A stretch of 45,416 nucleotides of DNA from Candidatus Woesearchaeota archaeon CG10_big_fil_rev_8_21_14_0_10_33_12. GTDB taxonomy: Archaea > Nanobdellota > Nanobdellia > Woesearchaeales > CG1-02-33-12. This document shows, piece after piece, positions 14,793 to 22,446 of the stretch (position 1 is the first letter of the stretch; each line of letters starts with the position of its first letter). The stretch spans positions 879-46,294 of the forward strand of contig PCYE01000012.1 of assembly GCA_002762865.1 (NCBI GenBank). Direction: 5' to 3'. Position numbers and translations under genes: made by a program. The notes beneath the pieces are model-generated. The model was not told where the DNA came from, ran no database searches, and saw only the letters and a program-made list of their open reading frames with translations.

Positions 14793-16718
14793 ATGAAATA
14801 CATTAACCTGGTTGAGGTCTACCAAAAGCTTGACTCAACAACAAAGAGACTTGAGAAAACTTATTTTATATCTGAACTATTAAGAAAAACTCCGGTAGAA
14901 GATCTTTCCAGGATAACATTATTATTGCAGGGCAAAATCTTTCCGCCGTGGGATGAGCGCAAGATTGGCGTTGCATCAAGAATGGTTTTAAAGGCAATAA
15001 ATGTTTCATCTGGCTTAAGTGTTAAGGAAATTGAGGATGAGTGGAAAAAAACAGGTGATCTTGGAAAGACAGCTGAAAACCTTATCCAAAAGAAAAAACA
15101 GGCCACTTTATTCTCTAGTGATTTGTCTGTGAGCAAGGTTTTTGATAATTTAAGAAAACTTGCCACCTTAGAAGGCCTTGGCTCTGTTGACCAAAAAGTA
15201 AAATTAATATCTGAGCTGCTTACATCTGCAAAACCTATTGAGGCAAGATACATCGTGAGGAATGTTTTAGAGGACCTAAGGGTGGGCGTTGGAGCTGGCT
15301 CTTTAAGAGATGCAATTGCATGGGCATTTTTTCCAAAAGTTAGTGGAATATTTTTCAAGTGTGATAAATGCAATAACTATATGCCTAATATAACTAAATG
15401 CCTTGAATGCAACGAAGCTATAGAAAACAAGTTCAATAAAGAAATTGAAAAATTTGATGAAAAAAAAGTTCTTAAACTAAAAAGCATTGACGAGCTTAAG
15501 AAAGCAGATATTAAAAAATATGATTTTATCTTATGCAATGATGAGAATTTAGCAAGGGAAGCTTATAATTATTTTGTTAATGCTGTTCAGGGAGCTTATG
15601 ATGTTGCAAATGACTTTTCTGTTGTTGCAGAAAAAGCAAAAGTTGAGGGTATTAAAGGCTTAATGAGTGTTGGCCTTGAGCCTGGAAGGCCTGTAAAGGT
15701 AATGCTAGCCATAAAAGTAAAGGATATAAAAGAAGGATTTGAAAGAGTTGGCAAGCCAGCTGATATTGAGTATAAATTAGATGGCTTCAGGCTGCAAATA
15801 CACAAAAAAGATAATGAAATAAAGCTTTTTACAAGAAGGCTTGAGAATGTCACAAAACAGTTTCCAGATGTTGTTGATTATGTTAAACATAATATTAAAG
15901 GGGATTCTTTTATAATTGACTCAGAGGGAGTCGGCTTCAGCCCAAAAACAAAAAAATATCTTCCATTCCAGAGCATATCCCAGAGAATTAAACGAAAGTA
16001 TGACATTGAGAATATGGCAAAGGAGTTTCCTGTTGAGCTGAATGTTTTTGATGTTATCTATTACAATGGGAAAAACATGATTAAGACACCTTTTATTGAG
16101 AGAAGAAATATTATTGAGAAAATAGTAAAGCCTGCTGAAAGAAAAATTGTTTATGTCAAGAACCTTATAACATCTGATGAGAAGGAAGTTTTAAAGTTTT
16201 ACAAGGAATCTCTTAAGAGAGGAAATGAAGGGATTATGTTTAAGACACTTGACGCTGTTTACAAGCCAGGTGCAAGAGTTGGGCATATGGTGAAGTTCAA
16301 GCCTATTATGGATACCCTTGATTTGGTTATTGTTGGAGCAGAGTGGGGAGAAGGCAAGCGATCTGACTGGCTGAGTTCTTTTACACTTGCATGTATTGAT
16401 GAAAACAATAATTTTCTTGAGATAGGAAAGGTCGGGACAGGCATTAAGGAAAAATCAGAGCTTGGAGTTTCATTCAGCCAGCTTACAGAGGAATTAAAGC
16501 CATTGATAATCTCTGAAAAAGGAAAAAGTGTTATTGTAAAGCCGGAGATTGTTGTAGAAATAAACTATGAAGAAATCCAGAAAAGCCAGACATACAGCTC
16601 AGGATATGCCTTAAGATTTCCGAGATTGATAAATTTAAGGCTGGAAAGGTCTGCTGAGGAATGCAGCACACTAAACATGGTTGAGGAGTTTTATGAAGGC
16701 CAGAGGCACAGGAAATAA
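14793..16718 (+). CDS. lig: ATP-dependent DNA ligase with zinc-ribbon insertion
   Basis: 641 aa; archaeal replicative ligases are nearer 560-600. The domains are an N-terminal DNA-binding domain, an adenylation domain with catalytic K328 in YKLDGFR (motif I), motif III-like ELNVFDVIYYNG, motif IV EGIMFK, motif V VKFKP, and an OB fold ending in RFPRLINLR. It seals nicks in replication and repair. Unusual: after DAIAWAFFPKV, about 65-70 residues (about 187-255) interrupt the DNA-binding domain. They start with two CxxC pairs (C190/C193, C203/C206) and continue as a Lys-rich helical segment, after which the normal sequence resumes at GAYDVANDF. An AGGAG-like site (AAGGAG, 14775-14780) lies before the start. 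Confidence 0.93.
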   Translation: MKYINLVEVYQKLDSTTKRLEKTYFISELLRKTPVEDLSRITLLLQGKIFPPWDERKIGVASRMVLKAINVSSGLSVKEIEDEWKKTGDLGKTAENLIQKKKQATLFSSDLSVSKVFDNLRKLATLEGLGSVDQKVKLISELLTSAKPIEARYIVRNVLEDLRVGVGAGSLRDAIAWAFFPKVSGIFFKCDKCNNYMPNITKCLECNEAIENKFNKEIEKFDEKKVLKLKSIDELKKADIKKYDFILCNDENLAREAYNYFVNAVQGAYDVANDFSVVAEKAKVEGIKGLMSVGLEPGRPVKVMLAIKVKDIKEGFERVGKPADIEYKLDGFRLQIHKKDNEIKLFTRRLENVTKQFPDVVDYVKHNIKGDSFIIDSEGVGFSPKTKKYLPFQSISQRIKRKYDIENMAKEFPVELNVFDVIYYNGKNMIKTPFIERRNIIEKIVKPAERKIVYVKNLITSDEKEVLKFYKESLKRGNEGIMFKTLDAVYKPGARVGHMVKFKPIMDTLDLVIVGAEWGEGKRSDWLSSFTLACIDENNNFLEIGKVGTGIKEKSELGVSFSQLTEELKPLIISEKGKSVIVKPEIVVEINYEEIQKSQTYSSGYALRFPRLINLRLERSAEECSTLNMVEEFYEGQRHRK

Positions 16719-16755
16719 TATCAACTTTTAGGAGATTATTAAATTTGTTAATACA

Positions 16756-17736
16756 ATGTTAAAATCAAATCACATAGTTAAAAAACTTGATATAAGATTC
16801 TTCAACAGCATGAAGATTGACTACATTAAAGAAACCTTAACAAAATCAACCCTTCACGATGAGAAACTTAATTCTGAGATAGATTGGTATCTATCATTTC
16901 CATCTCACTTCAGAAGGTATTTTCCTAAGATATTTGATTACAGAAAGGGGTATAATCCATACATAAAAATGGAATTTTACAATTATCCTTCACTTGCAGA
17001 TATTTATTTAAATGATAAGCTTCCACTTGACCAGTGGAAAAAAATATTTTTGGATCTTCATGAAATAGTCAAAAAATTTCAATCTGCAAATAAAAAAATA
17101 ACTGAAAAAGAAAAATTTGAGAGTCTTCTTAGTATGTATTATAAAAAAACAATCAAACGGTTAAAACAGCTGGAAATGCAAAATAGCTGGAATAAAATTT
17201 TATCAAATCCAATTTATATAAATGGAAAAAAATATTTTAAAGATAAAATAAAAAAAGACCTTAAAGATTGTCTACACAAATACTTGCTTAACTTACCAAA
17301 AAGAGATTTTTGCTTGATACACGGGGACTTATGTGCAGGAAATATACTCTTTGATAAATCTAACTTTATATTCGTTGATCCGCGAGGAAAGTTTGGAAAA
17401 TTTGTCATATATGGTGACACATACTATGATATTGCAAAACTATCTCACAGTTTTTTGGGATTTTATGATTTAATAGTTGACTCAAAATATAAACTTGATT
17501 TTAATGATAACCATATAAACTATGAAATACTTGCTTCAGATAAACAAAATAAGATATCGGAAGCATTTAAGGAAGAAATTCTATTTAAGTATGATTACAA
17601 GGAAGTTAGATTAATCGAATCCCTTTTGTTCCTAAGCATGCTTCCATTACATGTTGATGATTTTAAAAGGCAAATTGTGCTTTTTTCAAGGGGTCTGGAA
17701 TTATTTTATAGTGTTAAGGATGGTGGTTATTATTAG
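16756..17736 (+). CDS. Aminoglycoside/choline-kinase-fold phosphotransferase
   Basis: 326 aa. The kinase-like fold is shown by the catalytic loop LIHGDLCAGNILFD (H189, D191, N196) and the metal-binding D208 in FVDPRG. It probably phosphorylates a sugar, amino alcohol or polyol. The stop codon lies inside the next gene, a nucleotidyltransferase (17-bp overlap), which itself overlaps a glycosyltransferase by 14 bp. The three likely act in order: phosphorylate, activate as an NDP derivative, transfer to a surface glycan. LicA/LicC-like pairs in bacteria have the same logic. The specific substrate is unknown. Confidence 0.75.
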   Translation: MLKSNHIVKKLDIRFFNSMKIDYIKETLTKSTLHDEKLNSEIDWYLSFPSHFRRYFPKIFDYRKGYNPYIKMEFYNYPSLADIYLNDKLPLDQWKKIFLDLHEIVKKFQSANKKITEKEKFESLLSMYYKKTIKRLKQLEMQNSWNKILSNPIYINGKKYFKDKIKKDLKDCLHKYLLNLPKRDFCLIHGDLCAGNILFDKSNFIFVDPRGKFGKFVIYGDTYYDIAKLSHSFLGFYDLIVDSKYKLDFNDNHINYEILASDKQNKISEAFKEEILFKYDYKEVRLIESLLFLSMLPLHVDDFKRQIVLFSRGLELFYSVKDGGYY

Positions 17737-18430
17737 AATTATCATAACTATGGCAGGTGAAGGAATTAGATTCAAAAAAGCAGGCTACCTCATTCCAAAA
17801 CACATGATAAAAATAAAGGACAAAACAATGTTTGAATGGGCTATGCTAACATTAAAGGATTTTTATGGTGAAGAATTTATTTTTGTTACCTTAGAAAAAA
17901 ATAATGATTTGAGTTTCATTAATGAAAAATGCAAATTATTAGGCATAAAAAAAAGAAAGATTGTATCCATAGATAATATAACTTCCGGGCAAGCAGAAAC
18001 TGTTTTGAAAGCAGAAAAAGAAATAAGTTTGGATGAACCCATACTGATTTATAATGTGGATACTTACGTTGAGCCTTATGAATTAAGAAAAACTGATATA
18101 AAGGGGTATGGCTTTGTTCCGTGTTTTAAGGCAAATGGAACCCACTGGAGTTTTGTAAAATTTGATTCAAATAAAAGAATTTTTGATATTACAGAAAAAG
18201 TAAGGATATCTGAATATGCGTCTATAGGGCTTTATTATTTTTGCAGTTTTTCCTTATTCAAGAAATGTTTTGGTAAATATTATTCGCAGGAATCTAAAGA
18301 AAAATATATTGCCCCTATTTACAATATTCTAATAAAAGATAACAAAGAGGTGTATACTTCAATCTTAGATAGCAAAAAAGTCCATATTTTAGGGACTCCA
18401 GAAGAGGTGAAATCATTTGAGGAGAAATAA
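17720..18430 (+). CDS. NTP-transferase-fold nucleotidyltransferase
   Basis: 236 aa from the ATG at 17720, where the fold begins (IIRIIITMAGEGIRFKKAGY). AGEG-R-K is the nucleotide-binding loop of sugar or choline-phosphate nucleotidyltransferases, and the metal-site Asp is in YNVDTYVEP near 102-110. A longer frame from 17651 would add unrelated residues lying within the kinase gene. It likely makes an NDP- or CDP-activated product from the upstream kinase's product. It overlaps the kinase by 17 bp and the next gene by 14 bp, typical of translational coupling. The substrate cannot be named. Confidence 0.75.
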   Translation: MVVIIRIIITMAGEGIRFKKAGYLIPKHMIKIKDKTMFEWAMLTLKDFYGEEFIFVTLEKNNDLSFINEKCKLLGIKKRKIVSIDNITSGQAETVLKAEKEISLDEPILIYNVDTYVEPYELRKTDIKGYGFVPCFKANGTHWSFVKFDSNKRIFDITEKVRISEYASIGLYYFCSFSLFKKCFGKYYSQESKEKYIAPIYNILIKDNKEVYTSILDSKKVHILGTPEEVKSFEEK

Positions 18431-19160
18431 GTCAGATAATATCCTTGTTTTTGTGCCTGGTTATAATGTTGAAAACACAATTGAAAAAGTTTTTTTTGGT
18501 TTAATGAAAACAAAGAAAGAATTGAATTTTGACATTTTGTTTATTGACAACAGAAGCAAGGATAATACATTCGAAAAACTAAAAGAATTAGTAGAAAACA
18601 AAAAACAAAAAGGGATAAAACTGGTCAGAAACTCCAAAAATTTAGGTTATGGTGGCTCACAAAAGGTTGCATTTGGGTATGCATTCAGGAAAAAATATGA
18701 CTATCTTATTGAGTATGATGGGGATATGCAATATCCAGTTGCAAATATCCTTGATTTATATGCAAAAATAAAAAAAACAAAGTTAGGTATTGTTTTTGGC
18801 TCAAGAGTCACAACCAAAGAAAATATATCTCAGATGCCCTTTTGGAAGGCTTTTGGGAACAAATTTTTTAACATGCTAAACAAATGGGCATTAGGCATTA
18901 AAGTTTCTGAGATACATACTGGTTTTAGAATTTACAACCTCAAGAATATTAAAGGGTTTAATTTTAATAGGTGCCATAATGATTATAGGTGGACAATAGA
19001 TAGTGTTGTGGAGATACTAAAAATAAATAAGAATTTATCTGAAATACCTACAAAGGCTTTATACACTAAATATTCAAGTGCCCCAAGTTTCAAGCAGTTG
19101 TTTAAGACAATGGTGTATATGTTTTTTAGGGCACTGGAATACAAATTCTTAAGACTATGA
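18417..19160 (+). CDS. GT2-family glycosyltransferase (dolichol-phosphate-mannose-synthase-like), TTG start
   Basis: 247 aa. The GT-A fold begins VFVPGYNVENTIEKV, followed by LFIDNRSKDNT and a long GYGGSQKVAFGYAF segment. The metal-binding motif is EYDGDMQYP (D101, D103). HTGFRIYN near 170 resembles the acceptor region of lipid-linked GT2 enzymes. There is no clear C-terminal membrane domain, so it may use a polyprenyl-phosphate acceptor as a peripheral enzyme. The start codon is TTG, supported by a strong GAGGTG (18404-18409) 7 nt upstream. It is third in the kinase-nucleotidyltransferase-GT cassette; its end overlaps the convergent membrane protein by 6 bp. Confidence 0.8.
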   Translation: MRRNKSDNILVFVPGYNVENTIEKVFFGLMKTKKELNFDILFIDNRSKDNTFEKLKELVENKKQKGIKLVRNSKNLGYGGSQKVAFGYAFRKKYDYLIEYDGDMQYPVANILDLYAKIKKTKLGIVFGSRVTTKENISQMPFWKAFGNKFFNMLNKWALGIKVSEIHTGFRIYNLKNIKGFNFNRCHNDYRWTIDSVVEILKINKNLSEIPTKALYTKYSSAPSFKQLFKTMVYMFFRALEYKFLRL

Positions 19161-20729
19161 CTTTTCTTTTTCCTTAATTAAATATAAATCCCTAGGGTCA
19201 TATTTTGGTGGAGGAAGGTGGTCTATAATAGTGTAATGGCTCATGTTGAAATTCTGGATTCTTGATGTAAGAATGTAATCTGCTGTTTTAATATCATCAG
19301 TTATAGTATATGCAAATCTTGGATTTATGTTGGTTAATCTGGTTAGGTTTAAATCATTATATCTTATGAGAGCATCACATCTATAATTGTAATGTAATGG
19401 ATCATCTAAATGTTCTGTATCAATGTATACTTTGGATCCTTGTTCCACATTTATTATTAATTCTGAAGTGAAAGAGAAATATGTGGGGGTATAATCATTT
19501 GGATTTTGCATATTTTTTGCAATTTGCAGAAAATTAAACAAAAACAATAAGCTGATGATAAATAAGAGGATATGGTTACCATATTTTCTGAATAATCTCT
19601 TGCAGATTACATAAATAAAATCATAAAACAAATAAAAATAAATCAAGTAAAACATTGTGACATATCTAAACTCAAAGTGATGGCCTTTGATGTTATAGAA
19701 AAAAAAGAAGAATATATCTGAGAATATAAACATCAAAACCCAAAATTTATTTTTTTTACTAATTATATTATAAATTAAAATAAGGTATAATGCTAATGAT
19801 ATCCATATTGAATTAAACTTATGTAGGAACAAATAATTTTTAAAAGTGCCTTCTCTAATGTTTTTTAAAAAATAATTTGAAATTGATTTCATTGTAAATC
19901 CAAAATCCCTTACTTCAAAATTACCTCCAGCACCCTGATCAATATCAGACATTAATCGGTTACCTCTTAATCCTGTGGATATTGTAAAATATATTAAAAA
20001 ACCAATTAAAAATATTATCCATATTTTTTTTAAGTAAGACCATTTTTCTTTTTTATAAAAATAGTAGTAGAATGTAAGGAAAATCAAAAGTATTGGAATT
20101 ATCAAGTAACTTATATTTTTTGTAAAAAATAAAAGAGAAACCAAAAGTGTAAGTGAGATGTTATTCTTCTTATGGTTTTTATCAAACTCATATAAGTATA
20201 TAAGAAATATTGAAAAAACAAGCATATATGTCAAATCAATATAAAAAGAGAGAAGCGTCTCAAGAAAGAATTTGCTTCCCAGTACAAGTAAAATTAGTGT
20301 AAAAGCCTTGAATGGTTTTTCTATTTTCAAAAGAGTTCTAAATAAGATTATCAAAAGAAACATGTTTATAAAATAATTTGAGAAGTTGAAAGTAAGTGTG
20401 GTAGATGTAAACAAAAGGAAAAAGGGAATTCTACCCAAAATAATCAATTTATCAGCATAGGTAAGTAAAAATAGTTGATAGAAATCTTTAAACTCTAAAT
20501 TCCTTATTTTTTCAGTTAATATTACAGATGAAGTATAATATTCATAATAATGGATTCCAGTGAAGTTAGAAGGCATTCTTTTTATTGCATTAAAATAGAA
20601 AAAAGACAGAAGAATGATTAAAAATATAAGGATTACATAGAAAATGATTATCTTAGAATTTGGTTTTTTAAAATTATATTTTATTTTGTTGGTTTTGTTT
20701 TTCCCTCCTTTTTTGGTTGATTTGTACAT
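19155..20729 (-). CDS. Polytopic membrane protein, PMT/ArnT-like (GT-C) glycosyltransferase candidate
   Basis: 524 aa from the start chosen, with about 11-13 hydrophobic segments, a basic N-terminus (KSTKKGGKNK), and a soluble, non-hydrophobic C-terminal portion of about 100 residues. This layout, with an acidic or polar loop after the first membrane segment (MPSNFTGIHYYEYYTSSV), is typical of GT-C enzymes that transfer sugars from polyprenyl phosphates to proteins or glycans outside the membrane. No strict catalytic signature is visible, so the call is by architecture. The in-frame ATG at 20747 is rejected because the TATA box ATTTAAATAC (20751-20760) places initiation near 20728, making the ATG at 20729 leaderless. 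It is convergent with the glycosyltransferase cassette. Confidence 0.65.
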   Translation of the reverse strand: MYKSTKKGGKNKTNKIKYNFKKPNSKIIIFYVILIFLIILLSFFYFNAIKRMPSNFTGIHYYEYYTSSVILTEKIRNLEFKDFYQLFLLTYADKLIILGRIPFFLLFTSTTLTFNFSNYFINMFLLIILFRTLLKIEKPFKAFTLILLVLGSKFFLETLLSFYIDLTYMLVFSIFLIYLYEFDKNHKKNNISLTLLVSLLFFTKNISYLIIPILLIFLTFYYYFYKKEKWSYLKKIWIIFLIGFLIYFTISTGLRGNRLMSDIDQGAGGNFEVRDFGFTMKSISNYFLKNIREGTFKNYLFLHKFNSIWISLALYLILIYNIISKKNKFWVLMFIFSDIFFFFFYNIKGHHFEFRYVTMFYLIYFYLFYDFIYVICKRLFRKYGNHILLFIISLLFLFNFLQIAKNMQNPNDYTPTYFSFTSELIINVEQGSKVYIDTEHLDDPLHYNYRCDALIRYNDLNLTRLTNINPRFAYTITDDIKTADYILTSRIQNFNMSHYTIIDHLPPPKYDPRDLYLIKEKEKS

Positions 20730-20747
20730 AAGGTATAATTTTATCAA

Positions 20748-21034
20748 GTAGTATTTAAATTTTATTAATGTTTAGATAAATAATAAAATTTTTATGATTA
20801 ACCATCCTAAATACAAAAAGCCCAACTTACAGCTTCGGATATGCATTAAGGTAAACTATTTAAACCTTTTGTCCTTAAACAGATTAGGAATTCTCAAAAA
20901 TTAATTTCAGATGGAAATAAGTAAATTTTTCTCAACAAAAATCTTAAAATTATCGCCGGGAGATTTCTAAAATAGAAAGGTTAATAAGCAAGTTTATACA
21001 TTAACGATTAACCAAATTCGAAGAGGTGCATTGG
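20748..21034. other. Mostly empty intergenic stretch with two promoter-like sites
   Basis: Besides the promoter of the membrane protein, this holds a TATA-like CTATTTAAAC (20857-20866) and an open frame of 19 codons (20911-20970, MEISKFFSTKILK...) with no ribosome site, which I do not regard as proven. A second TATA-like AGTTTATAC at 20991-20999 belongs to the tiny ORF at 21035. I see no other conserved element. Confidence 0.4.
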
Positions 21035-21070
21035 ATGGCAAAAAAGAAAGCAGCTAAGAAAAAGAAATAA
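21035..21070 (+). CDS. 11-aa lysine-rich mini-ORF (MAKKKAAKKKK)
   Basis: ATG at 21035 with a perfect Shine-Dalgarno GAGGTG (21023-21028) 6 nt before it. TATA-like AGTTTATAC (20991-20999) would start transcription near 21022, giving a message of about 80-100 nt that ends at a long T-rich run (21094-21120). The product is eight-elevenths Lys/Met-basic and would bind nucleic acid or act only as a translated tag. The combined promoter, ribosome site, ORF and terminator are spaced as for a real gene. It is too short for any homology argument. Confidence 0.45.
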   Translation: MAKKKAAKKKK

Positions 21071-21093
21071 ATTCATAAAATTCAAATAAAATC

Positions 21094-21120
21094 ATTTATT
21101 TTTTTATTTTTATTTTATTT
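21094..21120 (+). terminator. T-rich terminator after the mini-ORF
   Basis: Four T-runs of 4 to 7 in 27 nt, the typical archaeal terminator signal, placed 24 nt after the mini-ORF stop. It slightly overlaps the 3' end of the convergent DHH gene. Confidence 0.5.
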
Positions 21121-22164
21121 TGCAGGCTTTTTTTCCTGTGAAATCTGTAACTCTTTTCTTATGTTTTCAACAAACTTTTCAAAATCCTTATTTTTTATAC
21201 AGGCACCGCAGGCATACTCATGGCCACCACCATAGCCGTCAATTCCAACAAGTGCTTTTTTCAGTATGTTTGAGACTGAAAGATGGTCTGATGAGCGAAG
21301 GCTGCATTTCATCTCACCGCCTTTCTCACGTGCAACTAAAATGAGTTTTTTTGGAAACCTGTAAAGAAGCTCGTTTGACAAGTCACCTGTAAAACTCATT
21401 CTGTTTGAGTAAATGAATAAAATCATTTTATCATCATCAATATTTTTAAGAGCTTTTTTAAGCATGATTTCATATTCTTCTTCTATTTTTTTGAATCTCT
21501 TAATAATGAATCTTGCCTGTGCTGTCTCTCCGTTAAGCAGTTCATAAGGGGTTTTGATTCTTGTCAATATTTTAACGCAGCTTAAAACATCTGATATTTT
21601 TCCCTTGAGAATAAAGGACAATATTCTTACAAGCTCTCCGAGTTTTGTTTCATACAGGGCTTTTTCTGGTTTAGTTATTTTTGCCGGCAGCAAATCAGGA
21701 TATTCTTTTGAGAACTTTGCTGAAAAATCAGGCAGAGACCAGTCAGCAACTGCTCCGCATGCTGCAATCCACAAGTCCTGCTTAACAACCCTATAACAAA
21801 TGCATGATGCAGGCTCTCCAAATCCGTCTTTTCTTGAGTTATAGTATTTTGTTCCGCTGTTCTTGATAATGTTATGATGGTCTATCCATATTATTGGAAC
21901 TTTTACAGCATCAATAAAATCAGGGCTTACCATTGGCTTGTCAACTATAAAAACCTTGTCCGGGCTGTAATCCTCAACAGTTTTTATAAAAATTGGCTTA
22001 AGCTCAGGGCTGCTCTTTACAACAACACCCTTTCCTTCTCTTTTATACCTATAAAGCAAGATAAAAGAGCAAAGCCCGTCAGGGTCATCATCAAAAAAGA
22101 ACAAAGGTCTCTTGCAGCTGTCAAGCTCTTCTCTTATTTCATTGTAGTGTTTTTCTGTAAGCAT
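21115..22164 (-). CDS. DHH-family phosphoesterase (single-strand nuclease or oligonucleotide hydrolase)
   Basis: 349 aa from the start chosen. The DHH catalytic motifs are FFFDDDPDGLCSF (D25-D27, D29), VDKP near 74, the DHH signature WIDHHNII (95-97), and ACGAVADWS. The DHHA1 motif GGGHEYACGACI lies near the end. It is shorter than the RecJ-like protein at 2-3.5 kb and is a separate branch; archaeal members include oligoribonucleases and pAp phosphatases, and the substrate is not clear. The ATG at 22164 is chosen over 22182 because TATA TTTAAATAAG (about 22184-22193) puts initiation near 22165. It is divergent from the cysK leader. Confidence 0.85.
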   Translation of the reverse strand: MLTEKHYNEIREELDSCKRPLFFFDDDPDGLCSFILLYRYKREGKGVVVKSSPELKPIFIKTVEDYSPDKVFIVDKPMVSPDFIDAVKVPIIWIDHHNIIKNSGTKYYNSRKDGFGEPASCICYRVVKQDLWIAACGAVADWSLPDFSAKFSKEYPDLLPAKITKPEKALYETKLGELVRILSFILKGKISDVLSCVKILTRIKTPYELLNGETAQARFIIKRFKKIEEEYEIMLKKALKNIDDDKMILFIYSNRMSFTGDLSNELLYRFPKKLILVAREKGGEMKCSLRSSDHLSVSNILKKALVGIDGYGGGHEYACGACIKNKDFEKFVENIRKELQISQEKKPAK

Positions 22165-22228
22165 ATTAAAAATAAAAAACATCTCTTATTTAAAATTATG
22201 TTTTAGAAATTGTTATTAACCTGATTAA

Positions 22229-22255
22229 TTATCATTTTTTACTAAAAAATGGTAA
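22229..22255. promoter_or_regulatory. 27-bp near-perfect palindrome in the cysK control region
   Basis: CATTTTTTA, one base, TAAAAAATG (22233-22251) is perfect and extends to TTA...TAA with one mismatch. It lies between the divergent DHH gene promoter and the TATA box of the cysK leader, about 15 bp upstream of the latter. This fits an operator for a dimeric regulator such as a cysteine or sulfur sensor; that is inference. Confidence 0.55.
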
Positions 22256-22265
22256 CAAAACAAAA

Positions 22266-22275
22266 AACTTAAATA
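22266..22275 (+). promoter_or_regulatory. TATA box for the cysK leader transcript
   Basis: AACTTAAATA at 22266-22275, centred 27-29 nt before the leader peptide ATG at 22299. Initiation would fall at or next to that ATG, so the leader peptide would be translated without an untranslated leader. Confidence 0.55.
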
Positions 22276-22298
22276 GTAGTTGTGTTAAACCAGTTAAC

Positions 22299-22367
22299 AT
22301 GAAACAGCTAAATTCAATATTCAAAAGATTTAATAGGGTTTTCTTAGCTGAAGCTGTTTGTTGTTAG
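22299..22367 (+). CDS. 22-aa leader peptide ending Cys-Cys, before cysteine synthase
   Basis: The frame ATG...TGT TGT TAG encodes MKQLNSIFK...LAEAVCC. Two consecutive cysteine codons directly before the stop, 79 nt upstream of a cysteine-biosynthesis gene, match the logic of bacterial leader-peptide attenuators. Within the frame AAACAGCT (22302-22309) can pair with AGCTGTTT (22352-22359, 8 bp), or CAGCTAA (22305-22311) can pair with TTAGCTG (22344-22350, 7 bp). The two pairings exclude each other, and the Cys codons lie right after the second partner. T-rich sequence follows (22371-22430). The control mechanism is inferred. Confidence 0.5.
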   Translation: MKQLNSIFKRFNRVFLAEAVCC

Positions 22368-22446
22368 TTCTTGATTCATTGTCTTTAATTTAAATTATTT
22401 TCTTGGCTTTTGTCTAAAAATTTTTAAAATAAATATGAGGTAAAAA

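Noticed and set aside
20911-20970. 19-codon frame MEISKFFSTKILK...
   Set aside because: No ribosome site, no clear promoter spacing, and nothing recognisable in the product.
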